A DNA stretch of 64,000 nt from Malachius bipustulatus (lineage: Eukaryota; Arthropoda; Insecta; Coleoptera; Melyridae). The notes under the pieces were generated by a model, which was not told the origin of the DNA, ran no database searches, and saw only the letters and a program-made list of their open reading frames with translations. Every line of letters begins with the position of its first letter. Position 1 is the stretch's first letter. This document shows positions 45,376 to 56,171 of this stretch, piece after piece. A program made the position numbers and the translations under genes. The stretch is taken from contig CAJUUM010000003.1 in the NCBI GenBank assembly GCA_910589415.1, positions 1 to 64,000 of the forward strand, given 5' to 3'.

Positions 45376-45877
45376 GGTACAAAGAACAAATTAAAACAAA
45401 AATCATGTCTTTAATTACCAAACTAAGATATATTAACATAACATAATCATAATATTATGATTGCAAAGAATAAACATCTTCATGGTACCTACCTACCTAC
45501 CTAGTCAATAGAAAAATAAGTTAGCGTGGCAACCCAGCGACACTTCTTGTCTACTCTACATACGATACGGCAGCGATTCTGGTCCTGGGTCCGGCACTCC
45601 CGCCTCCGGCCAGAATAATAGACAGAGCCGGAAACGATTAGCGACGGCAAGTTGCGTTTTTTTATTAGACCCTATCACCGAAGTTTTCTTGGTAATCGCA
45701 CCCCCCATTTAAAGTTTTTTCATTTAGGAGCCTATTGTTGCAATATTATTTATACTTACAGGATCTATAATACCTACCAGTCCGAATTTATTGAATAATT
45801 AATAATTATTCGTTCTCTTATACCTAGGTAGGAAAGTTTTTATTGTCAACTCGACTAGTCACAATTATTTACCTATA
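45376..45877. other. Unassigned flank
   Basis: No gene is visible; a CCTACCTACCTACC run near 45488. Confidence 0.4.
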
Positions 45878-46672
45878 CAGCTGTCCATAATAGGTATGTG
45901 GGCTATCCATAACTCGAATTTGATTAAATTTATTAAAAATAAATGAAAAAATAGCAATATAATTTATTCCGATGAGACACCTGTGCAAAAATATTTCCAC
46001 TTAAAGTTACCGGTAAAAGTCTGTTTTTTGCAATAATTTTTTCATTAGTTAGCCGATGTTGGTAATTTTTGGTATAATTTTGTAATATTTTAGATTATTT
46101 AAAATGTTTTCTAATCTCTTGTGGCACATACATAGACCTCGGAGTGGCACCCCCTCATTCACATCAAAGAAGAAAAAAATAATTAAAAACTCTTTTGGTT
46201 AATCTTCTTTTAGTTTCGCATTTTTTCTTGATCTTTATTCTCGCATCTACATACTTAATACATAATATGTTGATTTATTCCGATAAAGTGAACCGTTATC
46301 GAGATAAACTTCCTTTTAATAGGTGAAGCATGGGGTAAAATTTCTGAATTTTAAGGCAATTTGAACAAGGCGGCTGATATTTCAGTGCATCACATATTAA
46401 AAGGGCGTTTATCTCGATAACGGTTCCCTCTATCGGAAATCGGAATAAAGCAAGATACATTTTTTATGTAAGAAATGTGAAACTGAAAGAAAATAGATTT
46501 TTTTCAACTCATGAAAAAGTTATTGCAAAAAAATAGGTTTTCAATTCTTAAGTAAAAGTGGTAATATCTTCGCAGGGGTATTCGGTAGGAATAAATCTTA
46601 CACCTATTTTTCATTTATTTTTACTTAGTGTATCCAACTCCGAAAGATTGCCCACATATTACGGGAGACCTG
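45878..46672. mobile_element. TA-flanked foldback MITE (795 bp)
   Basis: Ends CAGCTGTCCATAATAGG and, read on minus, CAGGTCTCCCGTAATATG, with TA (or TATA) on both sides. Arms share AAAAATAAATGAAAAATAG-type and TTTTTTGCAATAA runs. A second inner inverted pair (CGTTATCGAGATAAAC / GTTTATCTCGATAACG) lies near 46290 and 46410. Confidence 0.8.
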
Positions 46673-46908
46673 TATAATAGCAGATAATAATAATTATGTA
46701 GCAGGTACCTAATATCAAAAGAAGAAAAACTGGATAGAAATGATCTTTAAAGCCTATTACCTAAAACCGCATGTAACACTATTACATATTTCCAATATTT
46801 TTCATTGTGTCCAAATTCCACATAGATATTTATACTCGTAACAACAATTTATAGGTACCGGTCATTATTTACATCCGCTTATCCTATAGTTTCACTATGG
46901 CACTTATA

Positions 46909-47757
46909 CAGGGTAAGTCATTGATATGGTAAAGCTCGATTGCACCTACACCATTAAAGATATCGAAATGAACCAAAAAGTGCTGTAAATGGGAGGGTAA
47001 AGTGCAGTTTGTAAAATTATTTTCAGATACACAGGATGGCCCAATATCGCTGTACGCCATACAACTTTGTTATTTTAAATAGGACACCCTCTATATTATT
47101 ACATTTTCATATTGTTTGAGAAAAGTCAAAAAGAATGATTTGTAAAGTTGAAGTTTGTAATGAGCAATTTATGAGTTATAAACAAATGAAAATCGCGATT
47201 TTCCATTTTCAAAGCAGCTTATATTGAAAACGGCTCGAGATATGGAAAAACGGTTTACATGTTCCTATCTTAACTTTTCAAGCGGTATCCTATTGGATGG
47301 ATGAAATTTTTATACAGAGTGGTAAAAAATTTGATTATTTTCATCACCCGGTATAAAAATTTCAGCTACATGATAGGATACCAAATTAAAAATTAAGATA
47401 GGGACATGTAAACCGTTTTTCCATATCTCGAGCCGTTTTCAATATAAGCTGCTTTGAAAATGAAAAATCGCGATTTTCATTTGTTTATAACTCATAAATT
47501 GCTCATTACAAACTTCCACTTTACAAACCATTCTTTTTGACTTTTCTCAAACAATATGAAAATGTAATAATATAGAGGGTGTCCTATTTAAAATAACAAA
47601 GTTGTATGGCGTACAGCGATATTGGGCCATCCTGTGTATCTGAAAATAATTTTACAAACTGCACTTTACCCTCCCATTTACAGCACTTTTTGGTTCATTT
47701 CGATATCTTTAATGGTGTAGGTGCAATCGAGCTTTACCATATCAATGACTTACCCTG
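46909..47757. mobile_element. 849-bp foldback element, copy 2, TA-flanked
   Basis: Same ends (CAGGGTAAGTCATTGATATG) and exactly the same length as 31382-32230; TA at 46907-46908 and 47758-47759. The asymmetric centre is reversed, so it was inserted in the opposite orientation. The frame at 47606-47854 is arm sequence. Confidence 0.92.
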
Positions 47758-47759
47758 TA

Positions 47760-49679
47760 TAGGGGTGGAGAACGTACCTATAGTAACACCAGGATGGTAT
47801 TCATTTGCTTTGCAAACGCATGATTATCCAAAAAAAAAAAAAAAACAGCACTAAAAATCGGTTTTGAGAGTGCGGTCCTGGCAAGAATCTCAGATTAAAT
47901 ACGTCGGGTCTCGGAAGTAACAACTTGACGACAAAGCCAAGCGCTTTACGTACAGAGACGTACCCCAGTCTACAGAGATTGATGTCACGATTTTTGGAAT
48001 ATAAATGCAAAATTCAAAATAAAAATCGTGCTACTGTTAATCTCTAAGATTTTCCTTGCCCTGCTGAAAGTGAAGAAAAAAATATAAATTCGACCGTAGT
48101 GTCAAAGAGGCCTTAGTTGTGACCTTAATATTAGTTTTTATATAATATTTATATAAAAACCACCCAGCTTTCGCTCCTCCTCGGTCCCGAAAAAATTGAT
48201 GAAACTTAGAATACGTGGATGTAAATATTTACCTAGGTACCTATATGATAATAATAATTATAATCAATAATAACAAGAATACCTAATAACTTGAATAATT
48301 ATTTTTATTGTATACCTACATTTTTATAAAGATAATAATATAATAATAATAATAATAACAATAATAATATTTATTGTCCAACAGATTTACAATCCAATTA
48401 CAGGACAATAGTTCAGATCAAGTAGCACAATAATAAAGATAATGACAAAGATACACAAAATCAAAATCGAGAGCAATATAAGCTACACAAGAATAAATAA
48501 CAAGATACTCATGAACAGCAGTGCAAGAAAAAAGAAGAAATCAATTACAAAAAACACACTTGTTCACAAGATCACAAGTACCGCGCTGCGATCTCTATTA
48601 TGCTATGCAGCTGACTCGTATTCAAATCACAATACGCTGAAATTTGATTGAAGTTTGCTGACATAAAATAAACAGGGATTTAATGAGCGCATTGGATCTA
48701 GTAATACACAGCGAGGTCTTAATTCCTCTCAAATTTACAGAAAGAATATGAAAATCAAACAGTGACACAATTGAGGAACAATCTATGTGACCATGAAAAA
48801 GCAAGTGCAAAAATTTGACCGCTGAGATACTTACATAATAACAATAAAAAAAATTACAATGTAGACAAATTTTATTATTTTATATAAATTATTAAAATCC
48901 CGTGAGAAAAAATAGGAAACTTCTCACAAAAAACATGCAAAAGCGATTTTCTTCTAAACGATAAGGTTAGACAACTTTTATAAAGAGTAGGATAAGGTGG
49001 GAGACACGCAAAAAATATGGTTAAAATGAGACAGCTTGATAATTTTTTCACAAGCTATTTATTTGTAGACTTGTTACTACATTACTTATAAATGAATTAT
49101 TTATAAAGACTTAAATTTAAAAATTATATGTATTAGATTTAAATTAAAAATTAAAAATAGAATTAATGCAAAAGAATAGGGAGCAGGGGCTGTCCTGGAA
49201 AATGTGGAATATCATCATTTTGATGATTGCCCAAGACTTGCGGTCGCGACCGCAAGCAATTTTGGGGAGCCCCAACTTGGTCACCCCATGCTTGTCCAAA
49301 AGGCCTTTCAGGTCCATAAGAGTGAGCCATATGGACCTATAACTCGGCTTTTTGTGATTTTTTTTTGGTAATCATATAGTAGATGTATCTATTATCATCT
49401 CTCAAATACACTACTTTTCCCACTTTTCCACCCTGCTCCCTCAATTCCCGGACTCGGCCGAACTTGTTTCTGAAAACAAATAATTAAATTAGCTTACAAT
49501 AAAAGTTATAACAGTAGATTATACCACGAGTCAAAATGAGAGCTATTTATTGCCGAGAAATATCAACGAACCGAGCCGCGTAACATTCTGAGGTAATAAA
49601 TAGCTTTCATTATTGCGATTAGTATACCGGAGGATATCTACTCGACCAATATAATATCCCGCTGTGCTTTAATCACAAT
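47760..49679. other. Unassigned sequence with ATA microsatellite
   Basis: AATAATAATAATAATAACAA near 48338-48368. Several short frames (47801-48010, 48442-48651, 48622-48810) show no domain or splice support. No RNA gene seen. Confidence 0.4.
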
Positions 49680-49684
49680 ATGGG

Positions 49685-49904
49685 TGTTACGTCTTATTTT
49701 AATATTCTTGTATTTTAATCTTTTTATTCAATTTGGCAACCTTGCCAGTTCCGGCAAGTGCTGATGTTTGCTTCTTAGTAAGCAGGGAAAAAAACAACAA
49801 CACCTAGTTACGATTTGTAAACTTAATGTCAATAATAATAATTAATAAATTACATCAATTGAACCCTTTTGTGTTTCGAATGTGGGCAGTGAACATCCCC
49901 TACA
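49685..49904 (+). repeat. 5' LTR (220 bp) of the BEL/Pao element
   Basis: Starts TGTTACGTCTTATTTTAATA and ends CCCCTACA. Same as the 3' LTR apart from one extra T (AACATCCCC here, AACACCCC there). The short LTR is presumably promoter and polyadenylation signal; I see no decisive TATA box. Confidence 0.97.
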
Positions 49905-49911
49905 TTTGAGC

Positions 49912-49928
49912 TGGTCCTTCGAGCCGGA
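49912..49928 (+). promoter_or_regulatory. Primer-binding site, tRNA-Tyr type
   Basis: TGGTCCTTCGAGCCGGA, 7 bases after the LTR, is the exact complement of the conserved 3' end of eukaryotic tRNA-Tyr (TCCGGCTCGAAGGACCA). Confidence 0.9.
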
Positions 49929-50555
49929 TTGGAGTAATTTGTGGTCATTACAATGGTAATTATCATTTAAAGAAGGGTTGTATTAATTCATTTGCACTTT
50001 TCAAGAAGTCAGACGCGAGACGTGAACGTCACGCTACAAATTTTGATTCAACCAGTCAAGGAGCAGGCATACGTTCCCGATTCAAGCGGAATCCAAGTAC
50101 TCCGGAGATCGACGTGTCTGTTCTACTGCATTGGCTTCAACGGCGAGAACTCAGATTCATGGTGCATGCAGCAAGGTCGACCTTATCGTAACACATAATA
50201 AGGTTCATAATAACTGACGCCGAGTCTCTGAGTGAGTTCATTCCAGTCTTTCCCATTTACAAACATTTCCACGTTTCCTTAATAAATTAATCATCGTTTC
50301 AATTCCTTATTAGTAGAAATTGAACAATTATAAGATTCGTCTTTAAGAATTAATAATTAATTCGTCATTTTGAATCTTAGGTGATATAGGTACACACCTA
50401 GTTAATTTATTTAGGTTTATTCATTTAAATACTTATTCATTTAAAGAATAAATAAGTATAATACCTACACATTTTAGTAATTTGTGCAACAAATTATTAC
50501 ATTCATTTTCAATTCTTTTTCGTTGTTTTGTCGCCTTCCTACAACAGTTCTCGAC

Positions 50556-51850
50556 ATGAGTAGTACGGGTGGAGATGATTCATTAGACACATTAATTAGA
50601 AAGCGTGGTACTATCAAACATAAATTAACATGCTTTCAAAAATTCTTTGACAAATGTAGTGACTCCAAAACTCTCGAATCTTGTTATGATGAAGTTCAGT
50701 TGCGATTTTCAAAAATCGAACCATTGATGGATGAATTCGAGGAAATTCAGAGTGAAATTGAAACCATTGCAGAGGAGAAAGATTTGCCAGGGCATTATAA
50801 ATATCGAGAGGAATTCGAAGGTACTTATTATTCCTACGTCGTTAAGACACAAAAAATCCTTGCTTCGCAGGAACAAGAAGGCGTGACAAGCGATCAACCT
50901 ACAGATCCCGTTGATCCGGATCCCGTTGATCCAAATCTATCGCTTGTTACGACTCAACCATTTCATTTGCCACCGAACGTACAGTCATTTTCAACTGTGT
51001 CTCCTCAAGGCTTCGTACCCACGCAGGGGGTACAGCCTCAGTCATTTCAGGGTGCAAGTTCGAGTAGGGGTCAAGATACATTATATCCCGCGAATACTTT
51101 ACGTCTACCGACCATTGATTTGCCAAAATTCGCGGGAGACTATCATTCATGGCTGGAATTCAAGGACACTTTTGAAAGTCTAGTTCATAACAATGAACAT
51201 ATTCCGGACATTCTCAAATTTCACTATCTAAGGTCCTCACTGACAGGGTCTGCCTTACAACAGATCCATTCGGTGGAATTTTCAGTCTCCAATTACATTA
51301 TCGCCTGGGAAGGGCTACTTGCTAGATATAATAACAATAGGTTATTAATTCACAACCATGTGAAGGCTATTTTCGAATTAGGAAATATTAAAAAGGAAAC
51401 TCATTCCCAAATAAGACAATTAATGGATAAAATATCCAAACATTTACAATCTTTAAAGTCATTGGGTGAACCGATTGAATACTGGGACACACTCGTGATC
51501 TATCTCATGTGTAACAAATTAGATGAAGATACACTGAAGCAGTGGGAGCATAAGAAAGGAGAGATGAAAGAGGTAAAATTAGAGAACTTATACAATTTCC
51601 TCAAGACGAAGGCCGATGAGTTGGAAGCTCTCACCATGAGAGACTCCAATTGGAGAGGCAAATTTACGATGCCTTCTCCAAAAAGATGCAATCTCGCGCA
51701 AAACAAGGTAGGCAATATTAGTTGTTTCGTTTGCAAGAGTAAGCATTTTATTTACACTTGTACAGAGTTCTTAAATCTCTCAATCTCATCCAGGATCAAG
51801 AAGGTCAAGGAACTTAAGCTTTGCTTAAACTGCCTGGGCAACCATAAGTT
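50556..51850 (+). pseudogene. gag: BEL/Pao Gag, cut by the LINE insertion in its second zinc knuckle
   Basis: The frame opens upstream of 50556, but MSSTGGDDSLDTLIRKRG is the likely start. Domains: an N-terminal helical region (about 1-100), a Pro/Gln-rich linker, then the DUF1759-type Gag core (LPTIDLPKFAGDYHSWLEFK ... LTGSALQQIHSVEFSVSNY). A CCHC knuckle (CFVCKSKHFIYTC) follows, and then a second one, CLNCLGNHK, where the LINE cuts in. The rest of that knuckle is found after the LINE in the same frame, so the element once had one gag-pol frame. After the break the frame reads LINE sequence (FFTLIRFTL...) to a stop at 51932. Confidence 0.92.
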
Positions 51851-52407
51851 CTTTACTCTTATTAGATTTACTCTTACATTTATTCGATCCAATTCGTACA
51901 GTGCACAGTGCTCTGTTGTCTCTCTGGTTTAATTAGTGAATTTTGTGGTTTGCTTTGTGATATAAAAGTCCAAAGTGGTATCATATTGAAGCAAAAATTT
52001 TCAACTGCATAACTGGTAACTTCTTTACTCTTACTTCCATATATTGTGGCTGTAATATCCTAATTTTGTTATTAAGTACTGGCTATTTAATCATTAACGA
52101 AGCCTATATCGGTAATTTTTTGTGCTCTGTCCGTTATCGACTCATTCATGCTGAATGGTATAGTGATTTAAAGATTGGGTACTTAAAGTAATGATTAATA
52201 TGTAAATTTATTTGCCTAATATCGTTCCTCCAATTTTAAGAATTTTATATTTATTGCCTATTCCGTGGCCCTCCTGTCTTTGTCTTGAAGTTAGTCACCT
52301 TAACAGGCCCCTTGGAGTGAAGAGTGTCCCCGTTTATTCCTGACTTTTTTGTGGTTTCCCTTATCTCTATTCTTTTTAATCCTGATTTATCCTTATTCTC
52401 GAGTAAA

Positions 52408-53196
52408 ATGAATAACTGCCTTAATTGCGGTACATTTGCTAAAACCTCTATATCTTGCGATGGTTGTCAAGGTCCATTGCACTATAACTGCGTGGGCTTG
52501 TCTGAAACTGATATTAGAGTGACAAGAGCTAAATCTAAGTCTTTTAAGGTGGTTTGTAACAGCTGTTCAGGCAATCTGGCCGCTTTTGGTGACTTGAAGG
52601 CTCTCATTTCTTCCATTAGAAATGAGTTTACCACGGCTATGGATGGGCTGAGATCCAACTTTGAGTCTCAGGTGAACGAACTGAAACAGATGATATCCCA
52701 ACAGGGCCACCCTAACGACGCTAAGGAATCATTTGAGGATGTTGTTCAGGAGGTTTTTGAACGCCAGAAAAGGTGCAGGAATTTAATTATATTTAACCTA
52801 CCGGAACCCATTGGCAACACCCCTAAACAGCAACGCGATCAGGATGAACGTCGTGCCCTTGCTGGTGTCATGAATTTTATCACTCCCGATGTCGATTTAT
52901 CTCAGGTGAGATTCCAAGGGTTGGGTCGCTTTGTAAATGGCCCTAATACTCGTGCTCGTCCCATGAAAATTTCGTTAAGTAGCGAGAACGAAGTTCTTGC
53001 TATTATTCGTAAGGCGAAACAACTGAGAGATCATGACCGGTACAGAAATGTATCTATCGCTTTTGATAGGACACCTAAGCAGTTGCAGCTTTACAGAAGA
53101 CTTCGAGATGAATTGAAGTTGAGGGTGGAACAAGGTGAAACCAATCTTAAGTTACGCTACATCAATGGCAGTCCAAAGATAGTTTCTTTAAACTGA
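52408..53196 (+). CDS. LINE ORF1 protein with PHD finger (262 aa)
   Basis: The ATG at 52408 is chosen because the PHD finger starts at once: CLNCGTF, CDGCQGPLHYNC and VVCNSCSG give a C4HC3-type pattern in residues 4-52. A predicted coiled coil follows (about 60-110). The C-terminal 120 residues (RCRNLIIFNLPEP, RPMKISLSSENEVLAIIRKA) look like an RRM/transposase-22-like RNA-binding fold. PHD-type ORF1 proteins are known in CR1/Jockey-group LINEs; the role is RNA binding and ribonucleoprotein assembly. The frame is intact. Confidence 0.88.
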   Translation: MNNCLNCGTFAKTSISCDGCQGPLHYNCVGLSETDIRVTRAKSKSFKVVCNSCSGNLAAFGDLKALISSIRNEFTTAMDGLRSNFESQVNELKQMISQQGHPNDAKESFEDVVQEVFERQKRCRNLIIFNLPEPIGNTPKQQRDQDERRALAGVMNFITPDVDLSQVRFQGLGRFVNGPNTRARPMKISLSSENEVLAIIRKAKQLRDHDRYRNVSIAFDRTPKQLQLYRRLRDELKLRVEQGETNLKLRYINGSPKIVSLN

Positions 53197-53225
53197 GAAG
53201 TACACCCAACTGCAAGTTATCCAGT

Positions 53226-54527
53226 TTGTTAGTGTTTTACCAAAATGTTCGTGGACTCAACTCTAAGATTAAAGACTTTTATAGCAATGTAGCCGCTTCC
53301 GATTTTGACATAATCTGCCTAACTGAAACTTGGCTTAATGATGATGTTTATGATAGTGAGCTGTTTGACACTAATAATTTCGTGGTGTTTCGTAGGAATA
53401 GGAACTTTCAAACTCTTGGGGTGTCTAGGGGTGGCGGTGTTTTGTTAGCTCTAAATAATAGATTTTGTTCCAAAGAGATTGATCTGTCAAGTATCTCTCG
53501 TGAAATACCAAATGTAGATATATTATGTGTTAAGGTAAAAATCAATTTTAATAAGAATTTATTTATTTTACTTTTGTATATCCCACCAGCTTTGTCTATT
53601 GAATGTTATGAATATTTGATTGGTCAACTTAGCGAAACACTCGACATTTGCAATGATTACTTATTGGTCCTGGGCGATTTTAATTTACCCCAGTTCTCTT
53701 CTGGAGTTTTCAATACAACAAATAATATGTTAAATAACTTTCAACAACTACACGGATTGATGCAATTTAATTTGATTCGCAACGAATTCAATGTAATCCT
53801 AGATTTAATTTTCTCTAATGTAGATTGTAATGTAACCAAATCTGAAAATTCACTTGTAAGTCAGGATAGACACCATCCAGCTTTAGACATCTCTTTAAGT
53901 GTAGTTAAGGACTCATATGTCAACTTTGATGCTAATATTAATAACATTAAGCAGTTTAATTTTAAGAAAGCGAATTTTCTACTGTTATATGACTATCTTG
54001 CAGAGGTCGATTGGAGTTTTTTGAATTCGTTTGCTGATATTAATGAAGCTTGTGATTTCTTTTATAGCAGATTGAATGCTATATTCGAGTTGACTGTTCC
54101 CCGATGTCGCGTTCTTAGGCAGTCCAAACGATTTCATCCCCCATGGTTTGATCAGAACATTATCAGACATGTTAAATTGAAGTCATTTTATTTTAAACTC
54201 TTTAAACGGACTAAAAGTGAACAATTTCGTGTTAAATTTCGTGAATTGCGTTCAATTAGTAAGAAACTAATATCGCGTTCATATAGGAAGTATATCGATG
54301 ATATCCAGGGTTCAATCTCATGTGACCCAAAAAAAATCTGGTCATATATTAATAAGAAAAAGGGAAACACTAGAATACCTGGACAGGTGAGATACAAGGA
54401 TATTGAATTGCGTAATCCCCAAGAGATTGTTGATGCTTTTGGTGATTTCTTTAATAGCGTTTACATTCTATCTGATAAATCGCCCTCTGTCACATCAACT
54501 CTGTTCAATCATACTAATCAGACTTAA
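53226..54527 (+). pseudogene. LINE ORF2, endonuclease half
   Basis: Endonuclease blocks: FYQNVRGLNSKIKDF, IICLTETWLND, VSRGGGVLLAL, LLVLGDFNLPQ and SQDRHHPALDI (catalytic Asp/His). The frame is already open before the stop of ORF1, with no good ATG, suggesting reinitiation. After the endonuclease and linker (WSYINKKKGNTRIPG) it ends abruptly at a stop at 54527, where sequence is missing. Confidence 0.88.
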
Positions 54528-55852
54528 AAAAGGGAGATCCTACTTCAGTAGATAACTATAGACCGATTTCATTGTGCTGCAATTTTGCCAAGGTTCTTGA
54601 ATCTGTACTTTACCGGCGTATCTACTCATTTGTTTGTAGTTACCTATCACCTGACCAACATGGCTTTGTTGAAAAGCGCTCTACTATTACCAATCTTGCT
54701 CGTTTTAGTCAGTACATTTCTGAAGTGATTGATAACAAGGGTCAGGTTGATGTGGTATTTACTGATTTTCAAAAAGCTTTCGACCAAATTGATCATTTTG
54801 TGCTTCTCAATAAACTGAGTTCTTTTGGATTTTCTGAGGGTCTAATCCAACTTCTTAAATCATACTTGACCAATCGTAAACAGCATGTAAGGTACAGTAA
54901 CTATGTTTCAACAACTTTTATACCTACCTCTGGAGTTCCTCAAGGCTCAAAGCTTGGGCCTCTATTATTTCTGCTATTTATTGACGACATCAAATATGTA
55001 TTAGCTTGCAAAAAATTGCTTTATGCAGATGATCTGAAACTTTTCACGTCAGTTGAGTCTTTGAAAGATTGTCTTGAGTTACAGAAAAATCTCAACTCCC
55101 TTAGTCAGTGGTGCACTGTTAACAGGCTATCTCTTAACATTTCAAAGTGTAATGTCATGTCTTTTACAAGAAAGAAGACGTCTCTCACACATGACTATTC
55201 TGTAGGTGATGTAGTTTTGAATAGGCTGGAAAGTATAAAAGATCTGGGAGTAATTTTCGATAGACGTCTGTCTTTCGTCGAACATATTTGCGCTACTATA
55301 GCAGGGGCTTACAGAACTTACGGTTACATTTATAGAAACTGTCGTGAATTTACTAATGTCGGGACTTTGATTACCTTATTTGCGACATTAATTAGATCGA
55401 AGCTTGAATATGGATGTCTTATCTGGTATCCATATTATGGAAGTCATATCAGTAATCTGGAACAGATCCAAAGAAAGTTTCTTAAATTTTTATCATTTAT
55501 TATCGATGGTGTCTACCCTCCTAGAGGTTTTGATCAGGAAATTCTCCTATCCAGATTTGGAGTGCGTTCGTTGGAGCTTAGACGAGTTGTTGTTGTTGTT
55601 CGGTTTTTATTCAACCTCCTGCACAATCTTATAGATTGTCCATATTTGTTGGGCAAACTCTCGTTTCTGGTCCCTCGAATTAACTCTAGAAGTTCCTCTT
55701 TATTTTACTCTCAGCACTCTAACTCTAATGTTTTAGTTAAGTCTCCAGTTTCTCTTATGTGTAAATATGCCAATAATATCTCACAATTTTGCGATCTCAA
55801 CTTTGACAGTTTAAACAGAGTGGTAACCATTGTCTCTGAAGCGCATACCTAG
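54528..55852 (+). pseudogene. LINE ORF2, reverse transcriptase half
   Basis: The frame resumes at KKGDPTSVDNYRPISLCCNF, giving the RT fingers, then VDVVFTDFQKAFDQIDH, SGVPQGSKLGPLLFLLFIDD and LLYADDLKLF (the catalytic YADD). The thumb region continues to a natural stop at 55852. The stretch expected between the linker and KKGD is absent, an internal deletion that also changes frame. The catalytic motifs themselves are intact. Confidence 0.9.
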
Positions 55853-56134
55853 TTTAGATACTTATTTTATTTTATTTTTTTTCTTTTAAGTTTGTTTTCT
55901 TAATAATGAATTGCTGTTTTATTTCAATGAATTACAATTTAAAACATTATTTCGATTTTTTTAAGAGATTATTCTGTTGGGTAGGTAGAAATATTTCGGA
56001 GAATCTCATTTGTTAATTTTGTACTTTTTTTTGTTTTTTTTTTACTGTATTTAATTGGATTTATCTTTATTTATTTAGGCATTAATTGGTTTCCTGTAAT
56101 TGGGTGTATTGTTACCTGTTGGAAACAAATAAAG

Positions 56135-56164
<30 letters not shown>
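55853..56164 (+). repeat. LINE 3' UTR and (TTA)n tail
   Basis: AT-rich 3' UTR ending AAATAAAG followed by about twelve ATT units. Confidence 0.85.
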
Positions 56165-56167
<3 letters not shown>

Positions 56168-56171
56168 AGTT

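Larger units (their letters stand above)
51851..56164 (+). mobile_element. PHD-finger LINE (Jockey/CR1 group) nested in the BEL element
   Basis: The LINE has its 5' leader, ORF1, ORF2 and a (TTA)n tail (about 56128-56164). ATAAGTT flanks it (51844-51850 and 56165-56171), with slight ambiguity from the tail. It lies in the same direction as the host element. An internal deletion in ORF2 makes this copy non-autonomous. Confidence 0.93.

Noticed and set aside
56086..56171. The first 29 codons of the long Pol frame
   Set aside because: They are LINE 3' UTR and (TTA)n tail read through in frame; BEL coding resumes only at the target-site duplication.
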